A DNA stretch of 64,000 bases. Source: Vibrio splendidus (GTDB lineage: Bacteria; Pseudomonadota; Gammaproteobacteria; Enterobacterales; Vibrionaceae). The stretch lies in assembly GCF_024347615.1 (NCBI RefSeq), contig NZ_AP025508.1, forward strand, positions 806,001 to 870,000, given 5' to 3'. The first letter of the stretch is position 1; every line of letters begins with the position of its first letter. The notes beneath the pieces are model-generated. The model was not told the origin of the DNA. It ran no database searches and worked only from the letters and a program-made list of their open reading frames with translations. This document shows positions 46,145 to 57,078 of this stretch, piece by piece. The position numbers and the translations under genes were made by a program.

Positions 46145-47506
46145 ATGAACCAACAATCTTCCTCTTCAAGAGAGCACTTTAGCTCTCGTTTAGGCTTTAT
46201 TTTAGCAGCGGCTGGTGCAGCGGTTGGCTTGGGTAATATTTGGGGTTTCCCAACTCAAGTTGCCAGTAACGGTGGTGGCGCTTTTCTCTTAGTCTATTTG
46301 ATCATGATCTTCGTGGTTGCTTTCCCTATGCTGGTGGTAGAGATGGCTATCGGCCGTCACGGCCAAGCAAACCCTGTCGATAGCATGCGTTCATTGACGA
46401 CAAACCCTTTGGGTAAGAAAGTCGGTGAGTTTGTCGGTTGGATTGGACTGAGTGTGCCAAGCGCTGTATTAGCGTTTTACAGTATTGTTGGTGGTTGGTT
46501 GATCTGCTTCCTAATCGGCGCTGTTGCTGATCTGATGGGTTTAGAGGCTGCTGCTGATTGGTTTAAAGGCTTTAGTGTTGAGCGAAATGTATTTGGCACT
46601 GTCGCATTCTATGTGCTGACTATCTTGATTGTTCAGGGCGGTGTTAAGCAAGGTATCGAAAAATGGTCGACTCGTTTGATGCCTGCGCTATTTGTTTTAT
46701 TTGGCTTATTGTTTGTTTACATCATGACGCAATCTGGTGCGATGGAAGGCCTGAAACACTACTTGGTTCCGGATTTTGAAAAAGTTTGGGATAGAAAATT
46801 GATTTTGGCAGCAATGGGGCAAGGCTTTTTCTCGCTAACCATTGGTGGTTGCTCGATGTTGGTTTATGGCTCTTACTTGAGTAAGAAAGAGAACCTGCCC
46901 AAAATGGCAATGAACGTTACCTTAGTTGATACCGCTGTCGCTTTTATTGCGGGTTTAGTCGTGATGCCTGCAATGTTTGTTGCGATGCAGAAAGGGGTAC
47001 AAATCTATGCGGAAGATGGCTCACTATTAAGTTCTGATACGCTTGTATTTACGGTTCTGCCGTTGATGTTTGATAGCTTAGGCGTGCTTGGTCAGATCTT
47101 CGCGATTGTTTTCTTCTTATTGCTAACGATTGCCGCACTGACTTCATCGATTTCGATGCTTGAAGGCCCTGTAGCACTAGTGAGCGAGCGTTTCAATACC
47201 AGACGAACGCCTACGAGCTGGGTAATTGGTGGTGTTATCGCGTTGTTTAGTGTGGTGATTGTTTACAACTTTGCCGCGATGTTTGGCATGGTTGCGATGA
47301 TAGCGACTCAGTACCTTCAACCGGTCGCAGCACTGATGTTCTGTGTGTTTGGTGGTTGGGTATGGAGTCGAGCTTCTAAGGTGAAAGAGCTTGAGCAAGG
47401 TTGCCCTGATTTCCAATTGGGTTGGTTTGGTAAGGTTTGGCCAATGTATGTGAAGTTTGTGTGCCCAATCCTAGTCGCAACGGTTATCTGGGCATCTTTC
47501 GGCTAA
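46145..47506 (+). CDS. Sodium-dependent transporter (NSS/SNF family)
   Basis: A 453-residue inner-membrane transporter of the neurotransmitter:sodium symporter family with about 11-12 helices. The N-terminal signature GLGNIWGFPTQVASNGGGAF is in helix 1, and TIGGCSMLVYGSYLSKKENL lies in the helix 6 region. Family members couple amino-acid uptake to sodium, which suits a bacterium with Na+-NQR. The substrate cannot be told. Single gene, closed by a terminator. Confidence 0.93.
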   Translation: MNQQSSSSREHFSSRLGFILAAAGAAVGLGNIWGFPTQVASNGGGAFLLVYLIMIFVVAFPMLVVEMAIGRHGQANPVDSMRSLTTNPLGKKVGEFVGWIGLSVPSAVLAFYSIVGGWLICFLIGAVADLMGLEAAADWFKGFSVERNVFGTVAFYVLTILIVQGGVKQGIEKWSTRLMPALFVLFGLLFVYIMTQSGAMEGLKHYLVPDFEKVWDRKLILAAMGQGFFSLTIGGCSMLVYGSYLSKKENLPKMAMNVTLVDTAVAFIAGLVVMPAMFVAMQKGVQIYAEDGSLLSSDTLVFTVLPLMFDSLGVLGQIFAIVFFLLLTIAALTSSISMLEGPVALVSERFNTRRTPTSWVIGGVIALFSVVIVYNFAAMFGMVAMIATQYLQPVAALMFCVFGGWVWSRASKVKELEQGCPDFQLGWFGKVWPMYVKFVCPILVATVIWASFG

Positions 47507-47570
47507 CGTTGAATCCTATCTGGACTCTCTGAACCGAAACCCTCAGAAGAACTTGAAACGTTAAGCACAG

Positions 47571-47595
47571 AGCCACTCATAAAGAGTGGCTTTGT
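47571..47595 (+). terminator. Terminator after the NSS transporter gene
   Basis: Stem AGCCACTC / GAGTGGCT with loop ATAAA, followed by TTG-TTGTTT. Confidence 0.8.
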
Positions 47596-47653
47596 TGTTT
47601 TTATATAAAGCTATAGTGGCATGAAATATAAAACTTAGTACCACTAACAAGAT

Positions 47654-47688
47654 AGAAAAAAGGCGCCGAACATAATAGTCAGCGCCTT
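47654..47688 (-). terminator. Terminator of the lip operon
   Basis: On the minus strand, stem AAGGCGC / GCGCCTT followed by a run of T (47654-47660), 26 bp beyond the lipA stop. Confidence 0.8.
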
Positions 47689-47713
47689 CGTATTTCTAGT
47701 TAAGCAATCGTGA

Positions 47714-48679
47714 TTACTTAATTTCCATACCTTGAGCTTGCAAGTCTGCATGGTAAGAAGAACGTACAAACGGACCACAAGCGGCGTGAGTGAAGCCTAG
47801 CTCTAGAGCAATCTCTTTCAGCTCATCGAACTCAGAAGGCGGCACGTAGCGTTCTACTGGTAAATGGTGACGGCTTGGCGCTAGGTATTGGCCTAGTGTC
47901 AGCATCGTTACACCATGTTCACGAAGGTCTTTCAGTACTTGAACGATCTCTTCTTTCGTCTCACCAAGGCCCATCATCACCCCTGATTTTGTTGGGATAG
48001 TTGGGTGCTGTTCTTTGAATTTCTTCAATAGATCAAGAGACCATTTGTAGTTCGCACCCGGACGCGCTTTACGGTATAGACGCGGCGCTGTCTCTAGGTT
48101 GTGGTTGAAAACATCTGGCGGGTTGTCTTTCATTAGATCAAGCGCAACGTCCATACGACCACGGAAGTCTGGTACCAGCGTTTCGATACGAATATTTGGG
48201 TTTTGCTCGCGAATTTCACGGTTACAGTCAGCAAAGTGTTGGGCACCGCCGTCACGCAAGTCATCACGGTCAACTGAAGTGATTACTACGTACTTCAGTT
48301 TCATGTCTTTAATCGTCTTAGCCAGTTTCTTCGGCTCTTCTGCTTCAGGAGCAACAGGGCGACCATGGGCAACATCACAGAACGGGCAGCGACGAGTACA
48401 GATAGCGCCAAGAATCATAAACGTTGCCGTGCCGTGGTTAAAACACTCGGCTAGGTTAGGGCAAGACGCTTCTTCACAAACTGAGTGCAGGTTGTTCTTG
48501 CGCATTGCTGATTTGATTTCTTGAATACGATGGCTGTCTGAAGGAAGTTTAATCTTCATCCATGCAGGCTTACGTAGAACTTCTTTCTGTTCAGCAGGCA
48601 TATTCTTTACGGGAATTAATGCCATTTTGTCAGCGTCACGATATTTAACGCCTTTTTCCATTTGGATTGGTTTGCTCAT
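47714..48679 (-). CDS. lipA: Lipoyl synthase
   Basis: A 321-residue radical-SAM enzyme that inserts two sulfurs into protein-bound octanoyl groups. The auxiliary cluster motif is [12 protein letters not shown] and the radical-SAM motif CTRRCPFC. The C-terminus carries the conserved RSSYHA ligand serine region ([11 protein letters not shown]). It follows lipB after 4 nt, and together they make lipoyl cofactor. Confidence 0.98.
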   Translation of the reverse strand: MSKPIQMEKGVKYRDADKMALIPVKNMPAEQKEVLRKPAWMKIKLPSDSHRIQEIKSAMRKNNLHSVCEEASCPNLAECFNHGTATFMILGAICTRRCPFCDVAHGRPVAPEAEEPKKLAKTIKDMKLKYVVITSVDRDDLRDGGAQHFADCNREIREQNPNIRIETLVPDFRGRMDVALDLMKDNPPDVFNHNLETAPRLYRKARPGANYKWSLDLLKKFKEQHPTIPTKSGVMMGLGETKEEIVQVLKDLREHGVTMLTLGQYLAPSRHHLPVERYVPPSEFDELKEIALELGFTHAACGPFVRSSYHADLQAQGMEIK

Positions 48680-48683
48680 GATT

Positions 48684-49343
48684 TTATGCTTCTGCTGTAA
48701 TGTTACTGGTGGCTTGAATGTCTACTTGGTCATAGCCGAGTAGCTCTACGAGCTCTTGTATTAACTGTTGCTCAACGTTTTCTAGTTCACTTGGCCCGCC
48801 TAGCTGGCTTACTTGTGCCATTTCCATACCTTGATAACCACATGGGTTAATACGTAGGAATGGAGACAGGTCCATATCGACGTTGAGTGCTAACCCGTGG
48901 AACGAGCAGCCACGTCGAATACGTAATCCGAGTGAACAGATTTTCTTGCCATCGACATAAACACCAGGAGCGTCAGGTCGGGCAGTTGAATTTATATTGT
49001 AAGCTTTCAGAGTGTTGATTACGAGGTTCTCGATATGAGTCACCAAATCACGTACTCCGAATTTTTTGCGGCGGATGTTAATCAAAAAGTAAGCGACTAA
49101 CTGACCTGGGCCATGGTAAGTCACTTGGCCACCGCGATCGCTTTGAATTACAGGGATGTCCCCAGCATTTAATACATGCTCGGCTTTGCCTGCTTGTCCT
49201 TGAGTGAAGACAGGGTTGTGTTCAACCAACCAAACTTGGTCTACGTCTTCTTCTGTGCGTTCGTCTGTGAACTTATGCATGGCTTTCCATACAGGTTCGT
49301 AATCCTGACGGCCTAATTTTTTTACGATTAGCTTATTTTGCAA
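48684..49343 (-). CDS. lipB: Octanoyl-ACP:protein octanoyltransferase
   Basis: A 219-residue LipB. It contains [16 protein letters not shown] with the catalytic Lys/Cys pair region [20 protein letters not shown]. It transfers octanoate from ACP to lipoyl domains, the step before LipA. Start ATG 49341-49343. Confidence 0.97.
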   Translation of the reverse strand: MQNKLIVKKLGRQDYEPVWKAMHKFTDERTEEDVDQVWLVEHNPVFTQGQAGKAEHVLNAGDIPVIQSDRGGQVTYHGPGQLVAYFLINIRRKKFGVRDLVTHIENLVINTLKAYNINSTARPDAPGVYVDGKKICSLGLRIRRGCSFHGLALNVDMDLSPFLRINPCGYQGMEMAQVSQLGGPSELENVEQQLIQELVELLGYDQVDIQATSNITAEA

Positions 49344-49493
49344 AGCTGCACTCCCTCAAGGATTAATAAAGTGAACGCATTATAAACGCGAAACAGGTTT
49401 CTAACTACAGACGGACTGCAAGGTTTTTCAACTTTCTTTGTATTTATTGAAAATTAAGTTGAATGAATTTGACCTAGATAGGGTGCTTCAAAC

Positions 49494-49522
49494 AAAAACA
49501 GCGGCAATAAGCCGCTGTTTTT
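49494..49522. terminator. Terminator after the DUF493 gene
   Basis: Stem AACAGCGGC / GCCGCTGTT with loop AATAA, with A and T runs on each side. It ends the minus-strand DUF493 transcript. Confidence 0.85.
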
Positions 49523-49538
49523 CATGTGTAATCGGAGA

Positions 49539-49814
49539 TTACAGAACCATACGAACGATTTCGATCTCGCCCAGTTCTTTATATAGCGTTTCTACTTGCT
49601 CAATTGAAGTCGCCGTAATATTTATAGAAACAGAGTGGTAGTTACCTTTCGCACTCGGTTTTAGCGTTGGGCTGTAGTCACCAGGAGCATGACGCTGGAT
49701 CACTTCTAGCACTAGCTCAGTAAGTTCTGGCTTAGCATAGCCCATTACTTTGTAAGTGAATGAACAAGGGAACTCTAAGAGATCTTTTAGTTTTGCATCA
49801 GAATTGATGTTCAT
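49539..49814 (-). CDS. ybeD: YbeD-like DUF493 protein
   Basis: 91 residues from ATG 49812-49814, chosen for GGAGC just upstream and the family N-terminus [17 protein letters not shown]; the frame is open to 49949. The small alpha/beta fold ends IEIVRMVL. It is a conserved neighbour of lipB and dacA in gammaproteobacteria, thought to be a regulatory ACT-like domain, but its function is not established. Confidence 0.92.
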   Translation of the reverse strand: MNINSDAKLKDLLEFPCSFTYKVMGYAKPELTELVLEVIQRHAPGDYSPTLKPSAKGNYHSVSINITATSIEQVETLYKELGEIEIVRMVL

Positions 49815-49938
49815 GAATAGCTCCAAAAGGCTAGACTCTCGCAAATTGGCGAAATGTCGATAAAAAGCGTGTTCGGTCAACAGACTCGAGTAATAGGGCG
49901 GAATATTACGTGTAAATATCGCTGAACTCAAGATCAAC

Positions 49939-49962
49939 AAAAGCCGCACATGGCGGCTTTTA
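49939..49962 (-). terminator. Terminator after dacA
   Basis: Stem AAAAGCCGC / GCGGCTTTT with loop ACATG, 88 bp downstream of dacA. A further imperfect hairpin (ACTGAGC / GCTCAGT) lies nearer dacA at about 50011-50036. Confidence 0.75.
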
Positions 49963-50049
49963 GTTCGTCAATGAGTAAATAATGAACTTACTCATTGAGT
50001 TAGCTTTGTACTGAGCTTTTGTATTGCTCAGTGCAAACCTATGACTGGT

Positions 50050-51231
50050 TTAGAATAAACCCTTAAACAGCAATACTAGGTAATCCCATAGACGACTAAA
50101 TAAGCTGCCTTGGTCTACATCTTCTAGTGCAAGTAGTGGATATTCAGCAACGTCTTCACCATCAACTTGGTAGAATAGTTTACCGACAACATCGCCTTTG
50201 CTAATTGGTGCTTCTAGTTCCTTTTCAAGAACGAAGCTAGCCTTAAGGTTCTTCGCTTGGCCACGAGGTAAAGTAACGAAAGTATCTTCGTCGACACCTA
50301 GAGCAACCGTGTCCTTGCTACCCATCCAGATTTTTTCTTCAACGAATGTCTCACCAGCAGTATGTGGTGCCACTGTTTCGAAAAAACGGAAGCCGTAGCT
50401 AAGCAGCTTTTTGCTTTCTGTTTTACGAGCGTTAGCATTCTTGGTGCCCATCACAACAGCAACTAGGCGCATTTTGCCTTCGGTTGCTGAGCTTACTAGG
50501 CTATAACCTGCCTTGCTTGTATGGCCCGTTTTGATGCCATCAACGTTCATGCTCTTATCCCATAACAGACCGTTACGGTTGTACTGGGTGATGCCGTTGT
50601 AAGTGAATTTTTTCTCTGAGTAGATACGGTACTCATCAGGAACATCGCGAATCAGCGCCTGACCAAGTAGCGCCATATCATAAGGTGTTGAGTATAGATT
50701 CGGGTTGTCTAGACCGTGCACGTTAGCAAAGTGCGTGTCTTTCATGCCGATAGAGCTTGCCCATGCGTTCATTAGGTCAACGAATGCATCTTCAGAACCA
50801 GCAATATGCTCGGCCATTGCAACAGTCGCATCGTTGCCTGATTGAATGATGATGCCACGGTTCAGTTCTTCCACTTTAACCGTTGTGCCCACTTCAATGA
50901 ACATTTTCGATGAATCTGGGAAGTTTTTAGCCCAAGCATTTTCACTGATTACAACATCGTCGTTTAGATTGATGTTGCCGCGTTCTAGCTCTTGGCCGAT
51001 CACGTAGCTCGTCATCATCTTGGTTAAACTTGCTGGAGAAAGTTGAGTGTTCATCTCTTTCTCTGCTAGTACTTTGCCTGAATGGTAATCCATCAGAACA
51101 AAACCTTTAGCGGCGATTTGCGGTGCATCAGGGACTACAATTGGAGCGGCGAATGACGATGTAGCTATCGTTGCAGAAAGAGCAACAGAAGTAGCAAAAA
51201 TCGATTTAACAAGTTTATTAGATTTAATCAT
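50050..51231 (-). CDS. dacA: D-alanyl-D-alanine carboxypeptidase (PBP5/6 type)
   Basis: A 393-residue penicillin-binding protein that trims peptidoglycan pentapeptides. A signal peptide ends SSFAAP. The active-site set is SLTK (PASLTKMMTSY), SGN (IQSGNDATVAMAEH) and KTG (DGIKTGHTSKAGYS). The C-terminal amphipathic helix (FSRLWDYLVLLFKGLF) anchors it to the inner membrane. Confidence 0.97.
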   Translation of the reverse strand: MIKSNKLVKSIFATSVALSATIATSSFAAPIVVPDAPQIAAKGFVLMDYHSGKVLAEKEMNTQLSPASLTKMMTSYVIGQELERGNINLNDDVVISENAWAKNFPDSSKMFIEVGTTVKVEELNRGIIIQSGNDATVAMAEHIAGSEDAFVDLMNAWASSIGMKDTHFANVHGLDNPNLYSTPYDMALLGQALIRDVPDEYRIYSEKKFTYNGITQYNRNGLLWDKSMNVDGIKTGHTSKAGYSLVSSATEGKMRLVAVVMGTKNANARKTESKKLLSYGFRFFETVAPHTAGETFVEEKIWMGSKDTVALGVDEDTFVTLPRGQAKNLKASFVLEKELEAPISKGDVVGKLFYQVDGEDVAEYPLLALEDVDQGSLFSRLWDYLVLLFKGLF

Positions 51232-51324
51232 TTTGAATGCAATTATTTGGTGAACTATTCATATATTAACAGAATCACTCTGTCACACCAGAGCGCTGAT
51301 TACCAGAAGTAACTGTTAGATTAA

Positions 51325-52164
51325 TTAGCGGGTTAGTGTGTGTTTTTTTATATAAGCTGACGGGTAACCCATTAGCTTAACTTGTTCTAATTTCTCTTGA
51401 GTCAGAGCATAGTCATGAAATGGCCCAAGCATCAGACGGTAGTTATCGTCATTTGGCTGCAAGAACGTTGCTACAGCTAGCTTTTCGCCTAGATCTTTGG
51501 CTAACTTCTCGGTCCTATCTTCATGTGGAGAGGTGGCGACCTGAATAATAAATTGCGGCAAAGCGGCCTTTTTATTCACGTCGGTTGGCATCGCTACGGT
51601 GATGACTTCTATCTCAACATTTGCGGTGCCGGTTCTCAAGACATCGAGCTTGTAAGCTGCCGCATAACTAAGGTCAATGATTCGGCCTTCGTGGAATGGG
51701 CCTCGGTCATTGATACGAACAATCGTCGCTTTATTGTTATCGGTATTCGTCACTTTTACATAGCTCGGAATGGGCAATGTTTTGTGTGCTGCAGACATGG
51801 AATACATGTCGTAGATCTCGCCATTTGAGGTTAAATGGCCATGAAATTTCTTACCGTACCAAGATGCTTTTCCTTTCTCGGTAAACCCTTCGGTTTTTTT
51901 TTCGATCTTGTAGTCTTCACCACGCAGTGTGTAGTTAGTGTTTCCGCCCAAACTATAAGGTTCATATTGAGGGTGAGCATCTTCTAGATGCTCCACCGAG
52001 ATAGGTGCATCCGGTGCAATATCCGAATCAATATCGTAGCGACCGGTTGGCTTTTGTGAAGAACAGCCGTTGATTAAAATCGCTAAGCCTAGGATAGAGG
52101 CTATTTTTTTGATTGGCAGCTCATCAACCAAAGATGCTTTTCTTTGAAATATTGTAATAGACAT
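51325..52164 (-). CDS. rlpA: Rare lipoprotein A (septal-ring lytic transglycosylase)
   Basis: A 279-residue lipoprotein with lipobox LAILINGC. The double-psi beta-barrel domain (about 95-185) contains GKASWYGKKFHGHLTSNGE and the catalytic Asp in INDRGPF. A SPOR domain (about 200-275) follows. It cleaves denuded peptidoglycan strands. It starts 3 nt after mrdB; dacA follows after a 93-bp gap. Confidence 0.95.
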   Translation of the reverse strand: MSITIFQRKASLVDELPIKKIASILGLAILINGCSSQKPTGRYDIDSDIAPDAPISVEHLEDAHPQYEPYSLGGNTNYTLRGEDYKIEKKTEGFTEKGKASWYGKKFHGHLTSNGEIYDMYSMSAAHKTLPIPSYVKVTNTDNNKATIVRINDRGPFHEGRIIDLSYAAAYKLDVLRTGTANVEIEVITVAMPTDVNKKAALPQFIIQVATSPHEDRTEKLAKDLGEKLAVATFLQPNDDNYRLMLGPFHDYALTQEKLEQVKLMGYPSAYIKKHTLTR

Positions 52165-52167
52165 CGA

Positions 52168-53289
52168 TTAGGTCGCCTTTGAGAATGCTTTTCTGTGTGT
52201 ATGGATCGACATTAAAATACCAAAACCAGCCATAAGGGTAACCATCGAAGTACCGCCATAGCTGACGAGAGGTAGAGGAACACCAACCACGGGTAGAATA
52301 CCGCTTACCATGCCAATGTTTACAAAGATATAAACGAAGAAGCTCAGTACAATACTGCCGCCCATCATTCGACCAAATGCCGTTTGAGCTTGGCTCGCGA
52401 GCACTAAACCCCGTCCAATAATGAATAGGTAGATAGCAAGCAAGAACAAAATACCAATCATGCCCCATTCTTCGGCAATTACCGCAAAAATGAAGTCAGT
52501 GTGGCGCTCTGGAATGAATTCTAATTGAGATTGAGTACCTTGTAGCCAACCTTTTCCTGATACACCACCAGAACCTATCGCAATCTTACTTTGAATGATG
52601 TGGTAGCCCGCACCTAATGGATCTGATTCAGGATCAAAAAGGGTTCTTACTCGTACTTTTTGATATTCACGCATCAAGAAGAACCATAATATTGGGATAA
52701 ATGCCCCTAACGCTATGGCGGCACTGGCAATGATTTTCCAACTTATACCAGCCAAGAATATTACGAAGATACCGGATGCGGCGATAAGGATGGATGTACC
52801 CAAGTCGGGTTGCTTAGCGATTAAAATGGTAGGTACAAACACCATCACTAGCGAGATCGCTAATGTTTGAAAGGTTGGTGGCAGTGATCGCTTACCGATA
52901 AATCGAGCCAGCATCAAAGGTACCGCAAGCTTTAATAGTTCAGAGGGTTGGAATCGAACAAAACCGAAATTTAACCAACGTTGGGCACCTTTTGAGGCTT
53001 CACCAAAGAACAACACGCCCAAGAGTAAGATGACACCGCCTGCAAATAACAGCGGAGCCAAGGTTTCATAGGTACGAGGCGAAAGTTGCGCTAAGAAGAT
53101 CATGACACCTAAAGACAGCACCATACGCATTGCTTGGCGATCCATCATCGCAAGGCTTTGTCCGCTGGCGCTGTACATGATCAATAAGGCAAAGCCCATC
53201 AACACCAGAATACCGAGCAGTAATGGGAGATCGATATGGAGCCTTTCAAACAAGGCTCTATTTCGTCCAGTAGAAGGATCAAGTTTCAT
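52168..53289 (-). CDS. mrdB: Rod-shape SEDS glycosyltransferase
   Basis: 373-residue RodA with about ten membrane helices. SEDS motifs include [18 protein letters not shown] and GNIGMVSG-type sequence ([20 protein letters not shown]), then YGGTSM. It polymerises glycan strands with PBP2. Its start shares a base with the mrdA stop. Confidence 0.97.
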   Translation of the reverse strand: MKLDPSTGRNRALFERLHIDLPLLLGILVLMGFALLIMYSASGQSLAMMDRQAMRMVLSLGVMIFLAQLSPRTYETLAPLLFAGGVILLLGVLFFGEASKGAQRWLNFGFVRFQPSELLKLAVPLMLARFIGKRSLPPTFQTLAISLVMVFVPTILIAKQPDLGTSILIAASGIFVIFLAGISWKIIASAAIALGAFIPILWFFLMREYQKVRVRTLFDPESDPLGAGYHIIQSKIAIGSGGVSGKGWLQGTQSQLEFIPERHTDFIFAVIAEEWGMIGILFLLAIYLFIIGRGLVLASQAQTAFGRMMGGSIVLSFFVYIFVNIGMVSGILPVVGVPLPLVSYGGTSMVTLMAGFGILMSIHTHRKAFSKAT

Positions 53290-55181
53290 TATTTTGTTGC
53301 CTTACTTTCATCTTCTTCAGCGAGAATAATATGGTCTAATATTTTTCTAACGACAGGGCCGCCATTTGATGAGCCACCACCTGCGTTTTCTAATACGATA
53401 GTCACAACCGCTTCTGGATCTTCAAAAGGAGCATAACCAGTAAAGAGTGCGTGATCGCGTAAATGCTCTGCGATTTCGTCCGCGTTGTATTCTTCGTCTT
53501 CTTTGAGACCGAATACTTGCGCAGTTCCTGATTTACCAGCGGTTTGGTAAGACATCTTTTGGAATGAACGTCTTGCAGTACCTTTCTTACCGTGATTTAC
53601 CAGTCTCATGCCTTCTTGCGCGATATCCCAGTATTTCTGCTTAACACCAGTGATTGGAGGATAAGTTTCGATCTCTGATACCGTTTGGTCATCGAATGGC
53701 TGACCATTATCGATCGTCGCACGTAATAGGTGAGGCGCTGTTACTTCACCTTCGTTGACCAATACAGACGTGGCTTTTGCGATTTGCATCGGTGTTGCCG
53801 TCCAATAGCCTTGTCCGATACCAACAGGGATGGTGTCACCTTGATACCAAGGCACACGGTGTCTTGCCATTTTCCATTCGCGAGTTGGCATGTTGGCTTT
53901 ACTTTCTTCGTAAAGATCAATGCCTGTATAGTCACCAAAGCCGAATAGCATCATCCATTGAGATAAACGGTCGATACCTAGATCAAAGGAGATTTGGTAG
54001 AAGAAGGTATCAACTGATTCTTCAATCGCTTTCTCTATATCAACAACACCGTGTCCCCAACGTAACCAGTCGCGAAACGGCTTGGTTTTAGAGTTAGGTA
54101 TTTTCCAATAGCCTGGATCATTACGCGTTGTATTCGGTGTAATCACACCTTCTTGCAATGCTGCAACAGCAATGAAAGGTTTGATGGTCGAAGCGGGTGG
54201 GTATATACCTAATGTGGCACGGTTAACCAAAGGTCGATCTTTATTTTGTAGTAGGGCGTTATAACCTTTAGAGGAGATACCATGTACAAACGCATTCGGG
54301 TCGTAGCTTGGGCTGGACACCATTGCTAACACGCCATTGTCTTTCGGGTCGAGAACGATGGCAGAGCCACGGCGTCTATCGAGCAGTTTGTGCACGTATA
54401 ACTGAAGATTGATGTCTAAGTTAAGTACAATATCTTTCCCTGGAACCGAAGGGACAAATTTTAGTGTGCGAATCACTCGTCCACGGCTGTTCACTTCGAC
54501 TTCTTGATAGCCAGCGGTACCGTGAAGCATGTCTTCGTAGTAGCGCTCAATACCAAGTTTACCGATGTCGCGAGTGGCTTGATAATTGGCGTCTTTTTCT
54601 TCTCGTACTAAGCGTTGTATATCGCGATCGTTGATGCGCGATACATAGCCAATAACGTGAGTCAGTACATCACCATACGGATAAAAACGTTTTAATGTGC
54701 CTGTTACCTCAACACCCTGAAATTTATGCTGGTTTACAGAGAATACTGCAACTTGCTCTTCGGTGAGCTGATTCAGAATAGGCACTGACTTGAAGCGTCG
54801 TGAATTGCGTCGATCACGATTAAAACGCTCGATACGTTCAGGTGGAATCTCGATTAACGTTTGTAGACGGACGAGCGTGTCATCCATATCTTTGATTTTT
54901 TCGGGTGTAATTTCTAAGTTGAAAACGGGGCGGTTTTCGGCAAGAAGTACACCGTTGCGATCGTAAATTAAACCACGGTTAGGCGCGATGGGAACGACCT
55001 TGATACGGTTGTCGTTAGAGCGGGTTTTATAGTCCTGATATTGGTTGACCTGAATGTTGTACAGGTTAACAACCAACATCGACATCATGACTATGATCCC
55101 CGCAAACGCAACAAAAGCACGACTAGTAAATAGTCGTGCTTCTGCTTTGTAATCACGGATTTGGCTACGTTTACGTAACAT
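53289..55181 (-). CDS. mrdA: Penicillin-binding protein 2
   Basis: A 630-residue class B PBP. N-terminal membrane anchor (about 22-45), pedestal domain, then the transpeptidase domain with STIK ([10 protein letters not shown]), SVD (ESVDTFFYQ) and KSGT ([10 protein letters not shown]). It cross-links peptidoglycan in the elongasome together with RodA. Confidence 0.97.
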   Translation of the reverse strand: MLRKRSQIRDYKAEARLFTSRAFVAFAGIIVMMSMLVVNLYNIQVNQYQDYKTRSNDNRIKVVPIAPNRGLIYDRNGVLLAENRPVFNLEITPEKIKDMDDTLVRLQTLIEIPPERIERFNRDRRNSRRFKSVPILNQLTEEQVAVFSVNQHKFQGVEVTGTLKRFYPYGDVLTHVIGYVSRINDRDIQRLVREEKDANYQATRDIGKLGIERYYEDMLHGTAGYQEVEVNSRGRVIRTLKFVPSVPGKDIVLNLDINLQLYVHKLLDRRRGSAIVLDPKDNGVLAMVSSPSYDPNAFVHGISSKGYNALLQNKDRPLVNRATLGIYPPASTIKPFIAVAALQEGVITPNTTRNDPGYWKIPNSKTKPFRDWLRWGHGVVDIEKAIEESVDTFFYQISFDLGIDRLSQWMMLFGFGDYTGIDLYEESKANMPTREWKMARHRVPWYQGDTIPVGIGQGYWTATPMQIAKATSVLVNEGEVTAPHLLRATIDNGQPFDDQTVSEIETYPPITGVKQKYWDIAQEGMRLVNHGKKGTARRSFQKMSYQTAGKSGTAQVFGLKEDEEYNADEIAEHLRDHALFTGYAPFEDPEAVVTIVLENAGGGSSNGGPVVRKILDHIILAEEDESKATK

Positions 55182-55187
55182 TAACGC

Positions 55188-55658
55188 TTATTCTCGATGA
55201 TAAGGGTGGTTAGCAGTGATGCTCCAAGCTCTATACAAGCTTTCAGCCATGATAACGCGTACTAATGGGTGAGGGAGAGTAAGCGCCGATAGAGACCAGC
55301 TTTGGTCTGCAGCCGCTTTACACGCAGGTGCTAATCCTTCAGGCCCGCCAATAAGGATAGAAACGTCGCGTCCATCCAACTTCCAACTTTCCAATTGTTC
55401 TGCCAGTTGTGGGGTATCCCACTTTTTACCTGGGATATCAAGCGTGACAATGCGGTTGCCTTTTGGCACTGCTGCCAACATTGCTTCGCCTTCTTTTTGA
55501 AGAATACGTGCAATATCAGCATTTTTACCACGTTTTCCCGCAGTGATCTCAATGAGTTCTAATGGCATATCATGAGGGAAGCGGCGTTTATATTCTTTAA
55601 AGCCTTCTTCAACCCACTTTGGCATTTTTGTACCAACTGCGATTAACTGGATCTTCAA
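55188..55658 (-). CDS. rlmH: 23S rRNA pseudouridine-1915 N3-methyltransferase
   Basis: A 156-residue SPOUT methyltransferase. The SAM knot motif is [10 protein letters not shown], with the C-terminal [20 protein letters not shown] and ending HPYHRE. It methylates helix 69 of 23S rRNA on assembled 70S ribosomes. Located 6 nt before mrdA. Confidence 0.97.
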   Translation of the reverse strand: MKIQLIAVGTKMPKWVEEGFKEYKRRFPHDMPLELIEITAGKRGKNADIARILQKEGEAMLAAVPKGNRIVTLDIPGKKWDTPQLAEQLESWKLDGRDVSILIGGPEGLAPACKAAADQSWSLSALTLPHPLVRVIMAESLYRAWSITANHPYHRE

Positions 55659-55661
55659 CGC

Positions 55662-55979
55662 TTAGCCCCAAAGTTTTTCTAGTTGGTACAGCTCACGATG
55701 TTCTTCTTGCATAACATGAAGCATACTTGTTCCCATATCTAGAACAACCCACTCACCTTCTTGCTGTCCGTCCATGCCTAGTGGTTGCATACCAACTTTA
55801 CGCACTTCATCGGCAACGTGTTGTGCGATAGAAGCAACATGGCGCTTAGAGGTGCCAGTACAAACAATCATGTAATCAGTAACACTTGATTTGCCTTCTA
55901 CATCGATAGTAACAATCGATTCTGCTTTCATGTCGTCAGCTTTGTCTGCAAGAAAATCTTTTAGTTCTTCACGTAACAC
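55662..55979 (-). CDS. rsfS: Ribosomal silencing factor RsfS
   Basis: 105 residues, with the conserved DYMIVCTGTSKRHVASIAQH and GEWVVLDMG. It binds L14 and blocks subunit joining under nutrient stress. Followed after 3 nt by rlmH. The nadD gene that lies between holA and rsfS in enterobacteria is absent here. Confidence 0.97.
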   Translation of the reverse strand: MLREELKDFLADKADDMKAESIVTIDVEGKSSVTDYMIVCTGTSKRHVASIAQHVADEVRKVGMQPLGMDGQQEGEWVVLDMGTSMLHVMQEEHRELYQLEKLWG

Positions 55980-56043
55980 GGGGTGTTCCTTTAATCTGAA
56001 TTTAGCTTTTTAGGATCTGTTGACCCTAGAATATACCACGCTT

Positions 56044-57072
56044 TTATGCGTGAAATGGGATTGAAGCTGAAGGGATACAAAACTCTACGCTTAACTGATG
56101 AATTAGTGGCCAAGGCGACTGTTCATATTGAGTTTTTGTCATCAACTCAGCTTGAGTCAGCAACGCAAACAACGAATGTAATTGAGAAATCGAAACTCTT
56201 GTTAGCGCAGCGTTATAAAGAGGCTTTTTAGATTGCCAGATACGGTGTTTTTCGAATACTTGGCCGATCGGCATCTGTTTCATTTGTTGCTGCATTTGTA
56301 ATAGCAAGGCAAGTTCACGTTGTATGCTACGCAGTAAAATGACTGGCTCTACACCTTCAGCTTCCAGTTGTCTTAGAATTCGTTGTGCACGATTACCTTT
56401 TCCAGCCAGTAACGCGTCACTCCAATGGAAGGGAGTAAAGTGGTTGTGGCGGCTTAGTGATTCTTCTAAGCGTACTAGGGTAAGTTTTCCGTCAGGGTAT
56501 TGGAGCGCAAGCTTTTCTAGGCTTTGAGTGAGAGCAAATAGGTTACCCTCGTGCCACTGTGCCAGCATTTGAATCGCTTCAGGGTCTGGAGATAAGCCTA
56601 TTTGACGGCAGCGCGCTTGGACAAACTGAGGTAAGCGACTGACATCTGGCGTTAGGCAACTGACCCAGTGACCCTGATTAGACAGTGCTTTAAACCATTT
56701 AGCACTTTCTTGAGCCTTGGTTAGCTTCGTGCCAATCAAGACCAACAGAATATCGCTGTGGATATGCTCTGAGATTGCCAGTAACTCTTTGGCTATCGCA
56801 GCATTAACTCCGGACTCTGGCAGTTCAAGTTCGATGATTTGACGGCTAGAGAACAGGCTTAATGCTTGAGTACAGTCATAGACTTGATTCCAGTCGAGAC
56901 TGTTATCAATAGCAAAGCGGTGACGTTCATCAAAGCCTTGCTGTTTTGCAACCTTTTGAATCGCTTCTCGACTCTCTTGTAACAGCAGAGGCTCGTTACC
57001 GAAAATGAGGTAAACATTACTTAGCTGTTTAGCAAGTTGCTCTGTTAAGCGGTCAGCAAAAATGCGCATCAA
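56044..57072 (-). CDS. holA: DNA polymerase III delta subunit
   Basis: A 342-residue HolA, the clamp-loader wrench subunit. Characteristic elements are the N-terminal LSNVYLIFGNEPLLLQESRE and the helical collar with HNHFTPFHWSDALLAGKGNR. It starts 6 nt after lptE. Spacing to rsfS is 64 bp. Confidence 0.95.
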   Translation of the reverse strand: MMRIFADRLTEQLAKQLSNVYLIFGNEPLLLQESREAIQKVAKQQGFDERHRFAIDNSLDWNQVYDCTQALSLFSSRQIIELELPESGVNAAIAKELLAISEHIHSDILLVLIGTKLTKAQESAKWFKALSNQGHWVSCLTPDVSRLPQFVQARCRQIGLSPDPEAIQMLAQWHEGNLFALTQSLEKLALQYPDGKLTLVRLEESLSRHNHFTPFHWSDALLAGKGNRAQRILRQLEAEGVEPVILLRSIQRELALLLQMQQQMKQMPIGQVFEKHRIWQSKKPLYNAALTRVSISQLHSLFALLTQAELMTKTQYEQSPWPLIHQLSVEFCIPSASIPFHA

Positions 57073-57078
57073 ATAAAC

